From: Nostoc sphaeroides
GTDB taxonomy: Bacteria; Cyanobacteriota; Cyanobacteriia; Cyanobacteriales; Nostocaceae
Reading direction: 5' to 3'
Length of the DNA stretch: 64,000 bases
NCBI RefSeq assembly: GCF_003443655.1
Contig: NZ_CP031941.1
Coordinates: forward strand, 2,785,501 to 2,849,500
The first letter of the stretch is position 1, and each line of letters begins with the position of its first letter. Below, piece by piece: positions 17,222 through 27,025 of the stretch. The translations under genes and the position numbers were made by a program. Below the pieces are notes generated by a model. It ran no database searches. It was given only the letters and a program-made list of their open reading frames with translations, and was not told the DNA's origin.

Positions 17222-17560
17222 ATGTCTCAAGAGCATAACGAATCACTCCAAATTCAGGAGATCACCAAACTCAAACCGAAACATTTTGCTGATTTAGTCA
17301 GATCAGCACAATTAGTTTTCGACCCCACAGCCGGAGTTTCGGGAAGACACATAACAGTTGACTGGGAACAATTCGGAATTCCCCGTGATGTGGCAGAAAA
17401 TCTCAAATCACTTGGTCAGCAGTACCAATATGCATCTCCTCACATCCCTGTTGAAGACATTTGGAGTAAATTAAGTCCAGAAACTCGTATTTGGTTCGTT
17501 GAAAATAAAGATAGATTGTGGCAACTTGAAGAAGCTTTCCCAGCCCTTGACGAAGATTAA
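17222..17560 (+). CDS. Hypothetical protein
   Basis: 112 residues, acidic, soluble, no signal peptide or membrane segment. Composition and codon use match neighbouring cyanobacterial genes. The C-terminal half (P-H-I-P-V-E-D-I-W-S-K-L-S-P-E-T-R-I-W-F) looks like a folded helical domain. I do not recognise a characterised family. It stands alone between repeat clusters and is followed by a G/C-rich hairpin. Confidence 0.65.
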   Translation: MSQEHNESLQIQEITKLKPKHFADLVRSAQLVFDPTAGVSGRHITVDWEQFGIPRDVAENLKSLGQQYQYASPHIPVEDIWSKLSPETRIWFVENKDRLWQLEEAFPALDED

Positions 17561-17594
17561 ACGGCTGAACCATTGAAAGGAATACAAATTATTC

Positions 17595-17622
17595 GTAGGG
17601 GCACAACGATCATTGTGCCCCT
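17595..17622 (+). terminator. Hairpin after the 112-residue gene
   Basis: GTAGGGGCACAA pairs with TTGTGCCCCTA. The stem is strong but no T-tract follows, so it may be a dispersed repeat rather than a true terminator. Confidence 0.4.
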
Positions 17623-17726
17623 ATCCTCTCTCTATAAGTATTTTTGTTTGAATACAACACGCGCTAAATTTAGACCTAGTAAGCTGTTACGCAAATAATA
17701 TTGTACATTTACCTGATGACTGTTGA

Positions 17727-17792
17727 CGGTCATCAGTCAACCGTCAACCGTCAACAGTCAACCGTCAACCGTCAACCGTCAACAGTCAACGA
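17727..17792. repeat. GTCAACC/GTCAACA heptamer repeat
   Basis: Short tandem array of GTCAACC and GTCAACA units, followed by CGATTATAAAGAATGTTTATAT. The same heptamer plus the same flank recurs at 19630-19698, so the unit is dispersed together with its border. Confidence 0.88.
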
Positions 17793-17817
17793 TTATAAAG
17801 AATGTTTATATAATTTA

Positions 17818-17936
17818 GTGTCTCATTAAGTTTGTAGTAAGCACTTCAGTGCTTAAAAATCTAGGGCTAAAGTCTTAGATTTGAGCGCTTTAGCGCTCAC
17901 TACGAACTTAGTAAACTTGACTTGACAGACTCTAGT
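17818..17936. repeat. Inverted-repeat element (GTAGTAAGC ... GCTCACTAC)
   Basis: Outer arms TAGTGTCTCATTAAGTTTG and, on the other strand, a diverged TAGAGTCTGTCAAGT, with inner arms GTAGTAAGC / GCTCACTAC and small hairpins (AGCACTTCAGTGCT, GAGCGCTTTAGCGCTC). It is related to the element at 20624-20734. No gene. Confidence 0.6.
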
Positions 17937-17998
17937 TATCTTGTGCGATCGCCCTAGCTTAAGTAGATAAGTTAAATTAATAAAAAAACCTATTATAG

Positions 17999-19183
17999 AT
18001 GAATCAAAGCCTAAGTGTTGCTCCTAACCTAGAAGAACACCAAAATGAAAATCCCGTTGTTACTAAACAACAGCTATTTACAAAGCAATTAATTGTCCTT
18101 GTCTTGGAAATGCTTCTGGCATTACCTCTGGGTTTACTTCTGGCAAAATTCCAAATTGGTAGGATTGCTTGGATATTTGGCGGGATTGCTGCTGGTACAC
18201 TGGTTCTTCAAGGGTGTCGAATTTTTTATCAATATTCTCCCCAACCTAACCGCACTGCTAGAAAAGTCGGAATGGCACTTGTAGGCTTAACTGTCGGTGC
18301 TTCCAATACCCACGGGAATCTAGCTAGTGTTGCTTCTGGTATTCCCATATTTATTTTTCTTACCTTGTTTATGCTGCTGAGTGGAACCTGTATTGGTTAT
18401 ATTTACTCGCGCCTTAGCAAAACCAACCTGTTAACAGCAATGCTGGCAACAGTTCCTGGTGGTGTAGGAATTATGGCAGCGATCGCCGCCGATTACAACA
18501 AAAATGTTAGTTTGGTTGCCTTAGTTCAAGCGATTCGCGTCACCTCAGTAGTTATTCTAATTCCTTTCATCGCTAAGACATCAACTGGTAATTACTATGC
18601 ACAAACACTCCCAATCAATGCTGCTTGGCTCAATTTCGATCCATTTCAATTAGAATTACTCTTGTTAGTACTGGTAATTACTGGATTAGTAGTTTATCCA
18701 GCTATATTATTTAAAATTCCGGCTGGCGATTTCTTTGGTGCATTATTAATTGGTATCGGGTTTAATCCTTTGCTACATTGGCTACCTTTTGTAGGTGATA
18801 TTAGCTTTAGTCCGCCGCCAATAATTAACTTATTGGGTCAAATGCTCTTAGGAATTACTATTGGTGAGTATTGGGGAGACAAACCCAACTTTAGAAAGCG
18901 GACTGTCGTTTATGCTTTACTGTCTGTGGGAATGACCTTAATAGCGGGAGCGATCGCTGCTATACTTGCAATGCAATTAACCTCTTGGGACTGGTTAACC
19001 TGTCTTTTAGTCACAGCACCAGGAGGATCAGCAGAAATGATCCTGGTTTCCCTAACATTGAATCATAATGTTGAAATTGTTACAACTGGTCATTTAGTGC
19101 GACTAATTGCAATTAATAGTTCTCTACCGCTTTGGCTGTTTTTGTTTCGCCGTCTAGATGAGCGACTTTCTGAACCAGTTTAA
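17999..19183 (+). CDS. AbrB-family membrane permease
   Basis: 394 residues with about ten hydrophobic helices after a polar N-terminal 30 residues. It matches the AbrB/ammonia-monooxygenase-like membrane family (two related halves, each with a P-G-G motif: V-P-G-G-V-G-I-M-A and A-P-G-G-S-A-E-M). It is unrelated to the DNA-binding AbrB. Members are thought to be transporters in the inner membrane; the substrate is not known. Monocistronic, starting at an ATG at 17999 and flanked by repeats on both sides. Confidence 0.88.
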   Translation: MNQSLSVAPNLEEHQNENPVVTKQQLFTKQLIVLVLEMLLALPLGLLLAKFQIGRIAWIFGGIAAGTLVLQGCRIFYQYSPQPNRTARKVGMALVGLTVGASNTHGNLASVASGIPIFIFLTLFMLLSGTCIGYIYSRLSKTNLLTAMLATVPGGVGIMAAIAADYNKNVSLVALVQAIRVTSVVILIPFIAKTSTGNYYAQTLPINAAWLNFDPFQLELLLLVLVITGLVVYPAILFKIPAGDFFGALLIGIGFNPLLHWLPFVGDISFSPPPIINLLGQMLLGITIGEYWGDKPNFRKRTVVYALLSVGMTLIAGAIAAILAMQLTSWDWLTCLLVTAPGGSAEMILVSLTLNHNVEIVTTGHLVRLIAINSSLPLWLFLFRRLDERLSEPV

Positions 19184-19242
19184 TTGATCGGGGCATTGGG
19201 CAAAACAGTTTTGAGTGCTGAGTTAGGAGTTAAGAGTTATTC

Positions 19243-19381
19243 CAATACTGCTCGGTTAAGGAATTTCTTGGTTGAGGCAAGCTGTTCAATAGCTGGGGGA
19301 GAAATGGAGGCTGGCGTTGAGTTTTTGCCTCCCCTGCCTCAAGAGCTTCCCCTGCCTCCCCTGCTTATCCGAGCAGTATTG
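19243..19381. mobile_element. MITE (CAATACTGC family) with a 10-bp target-site duplication, second copy
   Basis: The ends CAATACTGCTCGGTTAAG and CTTATCCGAGCAGTATTG are inverted repeats. The exact direct repeat AGAGTTATTC flanks it at 19233-19242 and 19382-19391. The interior is unlike the copy at 16921 (it contains CTGCCTCCCCTGC-type low-complexity sequence), so the two share ends rather than bodies, as in MITE families mobilised in trans. Confidence 0.9.
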
Positions 19382-19399
19382 AGAGTTATTCTACCCTCT

Positions 19400-19806
19400 G
19401 CCCCGTTCCCTACGGTGTACATATAAGTCGAAAAATTCTCTACCCACATTTTTGTCAGAGTGAAACTGTCACACTTACTGACATCCCGCCCAGAACTGAA
19501 GTTCTGGGCTGATAGCCCAAGTCCACTCAAGTGGACTGAATTAATCATTTAGTCCAGCAAGCGTGGACTTTAGCTATGAGACTCGAAATTTATTCCGAGG
19601 CGGCATAGAAACTAGAAGTTACGCATTTACCTGATGACTGTTGACTGTTGACCGTCAACCGTCAACCGTCAACGATTATAAAGAATGTTTATATAATTTA
19701 GACGCATATCAATCAGCTTACCCTCCCGTGCCTCCCCACTTCTAAAGATGCAACTTGAATGGTGATAGCTTATTCTTTTGTTATCCAAATACAAAGGATG
19801 TTTTAG
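19400..19806. other. Intergenic repeats upstream of the DUF1838 gene
   Basis: Contains an isolated end of the CGGTGTACA...AAGTCGAA family (about 19411), palindromes around AGAACTGAAGTTCT (about 19491) and AGTCCACTCAAGTGGACT (about 19519), and a GTCAACC heptamer run (19630-19675). No gene is seen. Confidence 0.55.
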
Positions 19807-20622
19807 ATGGTTGCCCAAATCCAAGAACTTGAAGCGCAGCACTGGGTTAAAACTCGTTCATCCCTCGACCCTAGCGAATCCACTTTCCTGACTTGGAAAG
19901 GTAAAATTTACGCTTTTATCCCCGGTGAGAAAAGACAACTGCTGTTTAAGATGCTGGGATTGAGTGTTAGCAGATGTATTCCCACAGCAGAGGGTAGCTG
20001 GGATTTTACTTCCAGGGAATTAACTTACTACCTCAACCCACAAACAGATGAAGTCTTACCCAAATGGGAGAATCCTTGGACAGGCGAGACAGTTTCAGTG
20101 ATTCACGTTGCTAATAATCCAGTCCAGGGCACGTTTAAGGGAAATTTCCCCGCACAAGTAGATGGTGACAGTACAACCTTTGTTTTTGATATATTTCCTT
20201 ATTACCCCAATCCCTTAGCAGACGATCGCAAATTTGCCGAATATAGCCCAAATCCAATTTATCAGGCAGCAGAATTGTTTAAATTAACAGTGCCAACCGC
20301 AGATTTATTCAACCCAGCCCTCTCTTCAGTTTCTCAACTCAAACTAACCTGGGATAGGATTGGTCAATGGCTTCCCTGGATGAAAATGGGCGATCGCCCC
20401 GGTCAACTAATCTACAGTGCTGTTGGTAGCAAAGTCAATGGTTTAACAGAACTGCCTCCACTGCTGCAAGACGAAATTAATAACCGGATTCCTTTATATA
20501 AACAAGCCCCAAAAGCATTGATAGATGGGGAAGATATGACTTCCTGGTTATATTTCCAAAAGCATTTTCAAGCTTACTTAGCTGGTGAAATCTTCCCGCT
20601 TCCCCAAGCAGAAGAATTGTAA
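19807..20622 (+). CDS. DUF1838 family protein
   Basis: 271 residues resembling DUF1838 proteins, with characteristic F-T-S-R-E-L-T-Y-Y-L-N-P, W-E-N-P-W-T-G-E and F-P-Y-Y-P-N-P-L stretches. Proteobacterial members often have Tat signals; this one has none and appears cytosolic. Function unknown. AAGGATG upstream of the ATG is a plausible ribosome-binding site. Convergent with the glutaminase gene. Confidence 0.82.
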   Translation: MVAQIQELEAQHWVKTRSSLDPSESTFLTWKGKIYAFIPGEKRQLLFKMLGLSVSRCIPTAEGSWDFTSRELTYYLNPQTDEVLPKWENPWTGETVSVIHVANNPVQGTFKGNFPAQVDGDSTTFVFDIFPYYPNPLADDRKFAEYSPNPIYQAAELFKLTVPTADLFNPALSSVSQLKLTWDRIGQWLPWMKMGDRPGQLIYSAVGSKVNGLTELPPLLQDEINNRIPLYKQAPKALIDGEDMTSWLYFQKHFQAYLAGEIFPLPQAEEL

Positions 20623-20623
20623 A

Positions 20624-20734
20624 CTAGTGCTCTGTCTCATTAATTCTGATTGATTAGTTTGTTACCAAAACCCTGTAGAGACGCGAAATTTCGCGTCTCT
20701 ACAACCCCGCAAAATTAATGGGACAGACCACTAG
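20624..20734. repeat. Inverted-repeat element with strong inner hairpin between convergent genes
   Basis: Ends CTAGTGCTCTGTCTCATTAA and, on the other strand, CTAGTGGTCTGTCCCATTAA. It encloses a perfect hairpin, GTAGAGACGCG / CGCGTCTCTAC, separated by AAATTT. It begins two bases after the DUF1838 stop and probably acts as a two-way terminator for this gene and glsA. Possibly a MITE. Confidence 0.7.
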
Positions 20735-20768
20735 GGGAATAACCCAATTCCCAATTCCCGATTCACTC

Positions 20769-21734
20769 TTAACCTGAACAATCAAATAGATGTAAACCTA
20801 AGCGTTGGGAAAGTTCTTCACACACCTTAACCCCCCGTACACTATTACCACGCACATCTAACAACGGTGAAAAAACTCCAATGCCCATCTTATTGGGTAC
20901 AACGGCCATAATCCCGCCACAAATACCGCTTTTGGCCGGAATCCCAATTTTATAAGCCCACTCACCTGCAAAGTTGTACATCCCGCAGGTATACATCACA
21001 CTCAAAATATCTTTGATGTAACGTTTATCTACCGCCTGTTCTTTGGTAATCGGGTTAATACCTCTGTTAGCAAGGGTAGCCGCCATCACTGCTAAGTCTT
21101 GGCAATTCACCATCACAGCACACTGCTGGAAATAAAGATCCAGCGACTCTTCTATATTCCGGTCAATCATGCCAAAGTTGAGCATCAGATGCGCCATTGC
21201 GCGGTTGCGATGCCCTGTACTCCGTTCTGAGGTAAAAACTGAAATGTCAACGAACACATCCCGGCCAATATATCGCCGAAACATATCCAGCATTCGGTTG
21301 AGGCGTTCGGTGGGGCCGGAACCTTTAATTAAGCTGGTGGTTGCGATCGCACCTGCATTTACCATTGGATTATAAGGTCGCTTCGATTGCTCATCCAAAA
21401 CAATCGCGTTGAATGCATCCCCCGTCGGTTCTACGCCAACTCTAGTCAAAACGTAATCTAGTCCATGATCTTCTAAGGCAAGTCCATAAGCAAACACCTT
21501 GGAAATTGACTGAATGGTAAAGAGTTGGTCGTAATCCCCAACCTTGTAAACTTGACCATCTACTGTCACAATGCAAATGCTAAACAAATCCGGGTTTACC
21601 TTTGCCAGTTCTGGAATGTATTTCGCTACTGCACCCTCTCGTACTGACTTGTACTGAGAATGCAAATCCTTAAGAAAAGCTTTTAATGGCGATGGATCTA
21701 TTTCTAAATCTCCTTGATGTGCTTGGTTTATCAT
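20769..21734 (-). CDS. glsA: Glutaminase
   Basis: 321 residues from the ATG at 21734. Hydrolyses glutamine to glutamate and ammonia. It has the serine beta-lactamase-like fold with the catalytic S-I-S-K motif (Ser76, Lys79), the conserved [10 protein letters not shown], the E-R-S segment and the C-terminal K-S-G-I-C-G-G-I. Length fits the GlsA family. An in-frame TTG at 21755 would add seven residues that are not family-like. Cytosolic; monocistronic. Confidence 0.94.
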   Translation of the reverse strand: MINQAHQGDLEIDPSPLKAFLKDLHSQYKSVREGAVAKYIPELAKVNPDLFSICIVTVDGQVYKVGDYDQLFTIQSISKVFAYGLALEDHGLDYVLTRVGVEPTGDAFNAIVLDEQSKRPYNPMVNAGAIATTSLIKGSGPTERLNRMLDMFRRYIGRDVFVDISVFTSERSTGHRNRAMAHLMLNFGMIDRNIEESLDLYFQQCAVMVNCQDLAVMAATLANRGINPITKEQAVDKRYIKDILSVMYTCGMYNFAGEWAYKIGIPAKSGICGGIMAVVPNKMGIGVFSPLLDVRGNSVRGVKVCEELSQRLGLHLFDCSG

Positions 21735-22632
21735 CACACTGATAGCATTCCCCAAAATACTAACTATATATAGTAGGGGTGCAGCTGTACATCCCTACAG
21801 CCGCAAAGATTTTTGAACCGATAGCTTGCTCTAAAAAATCATATTTGAGCAACTACTTAGGCAAGAAAAAGTCTATTGTGCTTTATGATACTTTTGAAGT
21901 TTGATTTCCAAGCGATCGCAAAGATTTCTTAATTTTTTTATCATTCATCCTGAAAAATATTAGGTTGAGTATCTCCCTTTTTTTTATACTCAGTATTACT
22001 GTGATACTAAGTTACATATATCACTATTTCCAGCCTAGTCATGGAAAATAAAAGTCATGATTAATCTAAGTGGAAAAAACTTTGAAAACAGATATTAAAC
22101 CCAAATTAATTTACATAATTATTTAAGATGTAACTCATATCATGACTTATTCGTAGAGAAATCTAAAGATTTCATAAAATAAGTTATTTAAAGTATTTAT
22201 GCCGATGCTATTCAATTAAAGTTATATTATGTTCTAATTCTAAATAGCCCAAATAAATGTAATATAGAATACACGGGTAGCGACGAGCCTTTAGAACCGA
22301 TGTGAATAGGGTATCGTCAGTTTAGCGTGCAATAAGCGTAAAGTTTTTTTAAGAAATTTAGGACTTGTCAAAAAAAGCGTTACATAGCCAAAGTCCGCAT
22401 TTGAGAAAGGTTTCGCCCTTAAAATTGGAATTTAAATTGAGAAGGCTGCCAAGAATTACGCTAAAACCCTGATCCCCAAGCCAAAAGGTTCGTGCTAGTC
22501 TGTTGCAGTTATAAATAACAAAGTGGAAACGGAACGAATTCGAGTTTTTCAGCAGGGAAGTCATTTTTACAAAGTGAAAAATCCCGCGAATTATGAAACT
22601 TAAATTCTACAGTCGCTTTAAAAAACGGACGC
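21735..22632. other. Long AT-rich intergenic region without a recognised gene
   Basis: About 900 bp between divergent glsA and rlpA. AT-rich up to about 22250, then a more balanced stretch before rlpA. I found no credible open frame, tRNA or repeat. It may hold promoters or an unannotated small RNA, but nothing specific can be claimed. Confidence 0.4.
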
Positions 22633-23736
22633 ATGAATCAAAGACATTTGTGGATTATTGTTGCCCTGTCTATGGCTACTTTGGGCATACCCTCAGTTGG
22701 TTGCACTCAAACCACCAAGGGAAATGCGCTAGCTTCCCAGAAATCACCCGCCCCTGATGTGGTGAAGGTGGGAGAGTATCAATCCAGAGCAGGGAAACAA
22801 ACCTTGGATGCTGTGATTACAGAAATTCATCCTCACAACATTAGAGGACGTAAGGCGGCAACCCTTTTTATCCGAAATATACCTGTTCTCACCTTTTTGA
22901 GTTCTGTATCAAATACGAATCTTGAAAGTAAAAAAGTTGGTGCAATTGGAAATACTGGGGGCGTACAAAGGTACGCCCTTATTGCTAGCAATTCATCAAA
23001 TGGACTGGATACTGGGAGCGTAACAGGTGTGAGTAACCAGATTAGCTCCGCCAACAATGACCCAGTTCAGATAGCTGGTGTAATAGCAGCTAAGATCAAC
23101 CAGTTGAACCGGGAAAATGTGGACGGGAGTAAGATTACCGTAAGTTGGAAAGCAGGGGAAAAATCGGCTGATAATCAAGCGCAACGCAAAAGCGCCCCTC
23201 TCCAACAAAATGGCGATCGCTATGTAATCAAAATTAATGGCGAAGAATTAGTCGAAATCAACGAAGGTACGCGACTAGCAGATAGCACCAACAATCTGGC
23301 GCAAGATGCATTGCAAGCAACGAATCGCCTGCGGAGGCTACTAGGCAATGCATCCCCCTTAAAAGAAATTGCTAATTTACCTGTGCGATCGCCAATAGCA
23401 ATGCCAAAGCAGCCTCAACAGATTGCCGTCGGAGTAGTGCAAACCACCTTGAGAGGCATAGCTTCTTTTTACGGTTATGACTTTTCTGGTAATCGTACTG
23501 CTAGCGGCCAGAGATTCAACCCTGAAGGCATGACTGCCGCTCATCGTAGCTTACCCTTTGGTACAAAAGTCCGTGTAACCAACACCCGCAATGGTCGTTC
23601 TGTAGTACTGCGAATTAATGACCGAGGCCCATTCATTCGGGGTCGAATCATTGACGTGTCTACTGGCGCGGCTAGGGTTTTGGGAATGATGGGCAGTGGC
23701 GTAGCACCAGTACGTGTTGAGGTTTTGGGGAAATAA
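22633..23736 (+). CDS. rlpA: Septal-ring/RlpA-like lipoprotein with double-psi beta-barrel
   Basis: 367 residues. The N terminus is a lipoprotein signal (hydrophobic run, then S-V-G-C with Cys24). The long middle part (about 40-265) is poorly conserved. The C-terminal 90 residues form the RlpA DPBB domain: G-I-A-S-F-Y-G, T-A-S-G-Q-R-F, M-T-A-A-H-R-S-L-P-F-G-T, R-I-N-D-R-G-P-F and I-I-D-V-S. RlpA proteins act on naked glycan strands of peptidoglycan as lytic transglycosylases in some bacteria. There is no SPOR domain. A palindrome (GGGCGTACAAAGGTACGCCC, about 22961-22980) lies inside the gene. Confidence 0.87.
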   Translation: MNQRHLWIIVALSMATLGIPSVGCTQTTKGNALASQKSPAPDVVKVGEYQSRAGKQTLDAVITEIHPHNIRGRKAATLFIRNIPVLTFLSSVSNTNLESKKVGAIGNTGGVQRYALIASNSSNGLDTGSVTGVSNQISSANNDPVQIAGVIAAKINQLNRENVDGSKITVSWKAGEKSADNQAQRKSAPLQQNGDRYVIKINGEELVEINEGTRLADSTNNLAQDALQATNRLRRLLGNASPLKEIANLPVRSPIAMPKQPQQIAVGVVQTTLRGIASFYGYDFSGNRTASGQRFNPEGMTAAHRSLPFGTKVRVTNTRNGRSVVLRINDRGPFIRGRIIDVSTGAARVLGMMGSGVAPVRVEVLGK

Positions 23737-23750
23737 TTATTAGAGAGTGG

Positions 23751-23828
23751 GGAGTTAGGAGTTAGGAGTTAGGAGTTAGGAGTTAGGAGTTAGGAGTTAG
23801 GAGTTAGGAGTTAGGAGTTATGAGTTAT
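23751..23828. repeat. AGTTAGG heptamer repeat
   Basis: About ten units of GAGTTAG in tandem directly after rlpA, followed by CATCCCC-type repeats. It is the reverse complement of the CTCCTAA array at 53961. Confidence 0.92.
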
Positions 23829-23998
23829 CCATCCCCCTCATCCCCCTCATCCCCCTCATCCCCCGGTTGGTGAGCGAAGTCGAACCACATCCCCCATTCC
23901 CCACCCTTCATAACAATTCCCCTAGTTGAATCATCTCTTCCCTCGATTTCAGATATAAACTAACGGGGGAGGGATCGATAAGAACTAGGGGTATTTTT

Positions 23999-25603
23999 GT
24001 GCGCCTGCTGACAACAGTCGCAGCTTTACGCTGCTATTTAACTAAACGCTGCTCAGAAAACAAGCTAATTGCAGTTACTGAGGATCTAAAACTAGATGAG
24101 ATGACTAGCTCGTATCAGACGGCAGTCGGTCTGGTGCCAACGATGGGAAATTTGCATCAAGGTCATTTAAGCTTAATTCAACGGGCGCGGCAAGAAAATT
24201 CTACGGTGATTGTAAGTATTTTCGTCAATCCCCTGCAATTTGCTCCCAATGAGGATTATCAACGTTATCCCCGCACTTTAGAGCAAGACCAAGAATTTTG
24301 CGAACAAGCTGGGGTAGATGCAATTTTTGCGCCGACTCCAGAAGAAATGGCAGTTCCCCAGAAGAGTATACAAGAATCAAAGGTTACACAAGTTATCCCC
24401 CCATCTGCTATGATAACAGGCTTGTGTGGTCGTTCTCGGCAAGGTCACTTTCAGGGTGTCGCTACGATTGTGACCAAACTTTTCAACTTGGTACAGCCTG
24501 ACCGTGCCTACTTTGGTCAAAAGGATGGTCAGCAACTGGCAATTATTAAACGCTTAGTAGCTGACTTAAATTTGCCAGTAGAAATTGTTGGTTGTCCAAC
24601 AGTGCGGGAAGCTTCGGGTCTTGCCTTCAGTTCTCGTAATCAATATTTGACTGCAACGGCAAAAGAGCAAGCGGCGGCATTATATCGCGGCTTGGGACGC
24701 GCTGAAGCTGCTTTCATTGCAGGCGATCGCAATAGTAACAAGTTGATAGCACTGGTACAGCAAGAAGTGGCTATAGTCAAGACGATTTTAGTGGAATATA
24801 TTGAATTGGTTGAACCGACTACGTTAATGTCTTTAGAAAAAGTTCAGGAGGAAGGAATGTTGGCGATCGCAGCTCGTCTTGGGTCTACACGTTTGATTGA
24901 CAATATTATATTGCGCGATCGTCAACCCATTATCGCCATTGATGGCCCAGCCGGGGCTGGAAAATCTACAGTGGCGCGTCAAGTGGCAGCAAATCTAAAT
25001 CTAGTGTATTTAGATACAGGAGCAATGTACCGGGCTGTGACTTGGTTAGTACTGCAAAAGGGGATTGCCATTGATGATGAGTGTGCGATCGCTGAATTAA
25101 CTAACCAGTGTAAAATTGAACTTACTCCTAACCAGGATTTACAATCGTCGGTGCGGGTTTGGATTGACGGTACTGATGTTACCCAGGCAATTCGGACGGT
25201 TCAGGTAACTTCTATTGTATCTGCGATCGCTGCACAAAGCGCTGTCCGTCAAGCACTGGTTAAACAACAGCAAAACTGGGGAAAGAAAGGCGGTTTAGTA
25301 GCTGAAGGTCGAGACATCGGTACTCACGTATTCCCCGATGCTGAAGTGAAAATCTTCCTAACCGCTTCTGTGGGTGAACGCGCCCGTCGCCGCCAGGAAG
25401 ACTTTAACAAACAAGGTCAACCCGAAGTGAGTTTAAAGCAGTTGGAACGGGATATTGCTGAACGCGATTGGAAAGATAGCACACGCAAAGTTTCCCCTTT
25501 GCAAAAAGCAGCCGATGCGATCGAAGTTCAAACCGATGGTCTGAATATTTCTGAAGTCACAGCACAAATTGTGAACTATTACCAGCAGCGTTTATCTCAG
25601 TAG
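23999..25603 (+). CDS. panC/cmk: Bifunctional pantoate-beta-alanine ligase / cytidylate kinase
   Basis: 534 residues from a GTG start. Residues 1 to about 300 are PanC (pantothenate synthesis: joins pantoate and beta-alanine with ATP), with M-G-N-L-H-Q-G-H (His53, His56) and F-G-Q-K-D-x-Q-Q-L. Residues from about 310 are CMP kinase, with the P-loop G-P-A-G-A-G-K-S-T (316-324), Y-L-D-T-G-A-M-Y-R and E-G-R-D-I-G-T. The fusion is typical of cyanobacteria. An extra ~20 residues of PanC (residues 23-42) precede the canonical V-G-L-V-P-T-M-G. Monocistronic. Confidence 0.96.
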   Translation: MRLLTTVAALRCYLTKRCSENKLIAVTEDLKLDEMTSSYQTAVGLVPTMGNLHQGHLSLIQRARQENSTVIVSIFVNPLQFAPNEDYQRYPRTLEQDQEFCEQAGVDAIFAPTPEEMAVPQKSIQESKVTQVIPPSAMITGLCGRSRQGHFQGVATIVTKLFNLVQPDRAYFGQKDGQQLAIIKRLVADLNLPVEIVGCPTVREASGLAFSSRNQYLTATAKEQAAALYRGLGRAEAAFIAGDRNSNKLIALVQQEVAIVKTILVEYIELVEPTTLMSLEKVQEEGMLAIAARLGSTRLIDNIILRDRQPIIAIDGPAGAGKSTVARQVAANLNLVYLDTGAMYRAVTWLVLQKGIAIDDECAIAELTNQCKIELTPNQDLQSSVRVWIDGTDVTQAIRTVQVTSIVSAIAAQSAVRQALVKQQQNWGKKGGLVAEGRDIGTHVFPDAEVKIFLTASVGERARRRQEDFNKQGQPEVSLKQLERDIAERDWKDSTRKVSPLQKAADAIEVQTDGLNISEVTAQIVNYYQQRLSQ

Positions 25604-25678
25604 TAATGTACCACTATTTGCTGCTAGTTTTTTAGTTCAAAAGGGTGGTGGGTGAGTGATGATTCATTTACCATCCTT

Positions 25679-25830
25679 AGAGGATGTTTGAAAAGTCCTA
25701 TTATCAATATCAAAAGTTTTAGATCCCCCTAAATCCCCCGATAAATTAGGGGACTTGGATTCCGCTTCCCCCCTTGAAAAGGGGGTTAGGGGGGATCTTT
25801 ATACAACTTGATACTTTACAAATATCCTCT
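25679..25830. mobile_element. MITE-like element with AGAGGAT ends
   Basis: Ends AGAGGATGTTTGAAAAGT and, on the other strand, AGAGGATATTTGTAAAGT. Inside is a second inverted pair, GATCCCCCTAAATCCCCC / GGGGGTTAGGGGGGATC. 152 bp, non-coding, no obvious target duplication. Confidence 0.7.
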
Positions 25831-26357
25831 TAAAACTGCACCGAGAAACAGCCAGAAGCAAAAAATTAAATAATTTTACTATTGGTTTATCTTATATCTA
25901 AGATTTATTTTATAAATTTTATATTATTTAAATCACTAAATCATCACGCTTTCGACAGATCCCTCACATCATAATTAATCCCGCTACAGATAGAAGCCTG
26001 AAAGCTTTAATTGCTAAACGCTAATAGGACTTACCCATCAGGTACGAAATTTCGGGGCAATTCATGAATTGCCCCTACGGTAAATCAAGGCTTTCACTGC
26101 CTTTTGCGTAAGTTCTGTGGTCTTTAGTTAGGAAATATTAGCCATTTTTATTTATAGTCATTATTTCCTAGTGATTTGACTTATTTTACTTATTAGACAA
26201 GTACTTTGTTTTTATCTTCACTTTGGTAGTAAAATGACGATGTTAAGTTTTATGTTTCATTATTAAAGACATAAAACCTTAAAAATAAAAGCTGTTAATT
26301 TCCTAAGCTTCTGCAATAGCTTAAAACTGGAAACTGGTAAAGAGAGGATTTGACACA
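25831..26357. other. Intergenic region upstream of sodB
   Basis: AT-rich. It contains an inverted-repeat element at about 26036-26116 with ends AGGACTTAC and, on the other strand, AGAACTTACGCA, enclosing GGGGCAATTCATGAATTGCCCC. The sodB promoter must lie in the following 240 bp; no motif is clear. Confidence 0.45.
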
Positions 26358-26960
26358 ATGGCATTTGTACAAGACCCACTACCCTTCGATATTAATGCTT
26401 TAGAGCCTTATGGCATGAAAGCTGAAACTTTCGAGTATCACTATGGCAAACATCACAAAGCTTATGTAGACAACCTCAACAAGCTCACTGAAGGTACAGA
26501 ACTTGCTAATAAGTCTCTAGAAGAGGTGATCAAAACTTCCTTCAACGACTCCTCGAAAGCGGGAATCTTCAACAACGCTGCCCAAGTTTGGAACCATACC
26601 TTCTTCTGGAATTCCTTGAAACCAAAAGGTGGCGGTACACCCACTGGCGATCTCGCAGCCAAAATTGATAAAGATTTTGGTAGCTTTGACAAATTCAAGG
26701 AAGAGTTCTCTAATGCGGCCGCAACTCAATTCGGTAGTGGCTGGTCTTGGCTCATTGATGATGGTGGTACGCTGAAGGTGATCAAAACACCAAATGCAGA
26801 AAACCCTTTAGCTCATGGTAAGAAGGCACTCTTAACTTTGGATGTTTGGGAACACGCCTACTACATTGACTATAGAAACGCCCGTCCGGCGTTCATCAAG
26901 AATTTCCTAGACAACTTGGTTAACTGGGACTTTGCTGCTGAAAACTTGGCTCAAGCTTAA
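26358..26960 (+). CDS. sodB: Iron superoxide dismutase
   Basis: 200 residues. Converts superoxide to hydrogen peroxide and oxygen in the cytosol. Metal ligands are visible as H-Y-G-K-H-H (first His), W-N-H-T-F-F-W (second His) and L-D-V-W-E-H-A-Y-Y (Asp and His). The Gln in N-N-A-A-Q-V-W-N-H and the overall sequence point to the Fe type rather than Mn. No signal or membrane anchor, unlike the Mn-SodA of Nostoc relatives. An AGAGAGGA ribosome-binding site precedes the ATG. Confidence 0.95.
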   Translation: MAFVQDPLPFDINALEPYGMKAETFEYHYGKHHKAYVDNLNKLTEGTELANKSLEEVIKTSFNDSSKAGIFNNAAQVWNHTFFWNSLKPKGGGTPTGDLAAKIDKDFGSFDKFKEEFSNAAATQFGSGWSWLIDDGGTLKVIKTPNAENPLAHGKKALLTLDVWEHAYYIDYRNARPAFIKNFLDNLVNWDFAAENLAQA

Positions 26961-26963
26961 TCC

Positions 26964-27025
26964 AATACGCTTGGGTTAAGGATAATCGTAGGTTGGGTTG
27001 AACATTCGTGTTACCCAAGCATATT
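26964..27025. repeat. Inverted repeat behind sodB
   Basis: ATACGCTTGGGT (26965-26976) pairs with ACCCAAGCATAT around a loop of about 36 nt. It could stabilise the sodB 3' end; there is no T-tract. Confidence 0.4.

Noticed and set aside
19184..19426. 80-codon open frame after the AbrB-like gene
   Set aside because: It runs through the CAATACTGC MITE and its flanks.
21735..22632. Possible small RNA or tRNA in the glsA-rlpA gap
   Set aside because: No cloverleaf, T-arm consensus or known RNA motif could be found by eye.
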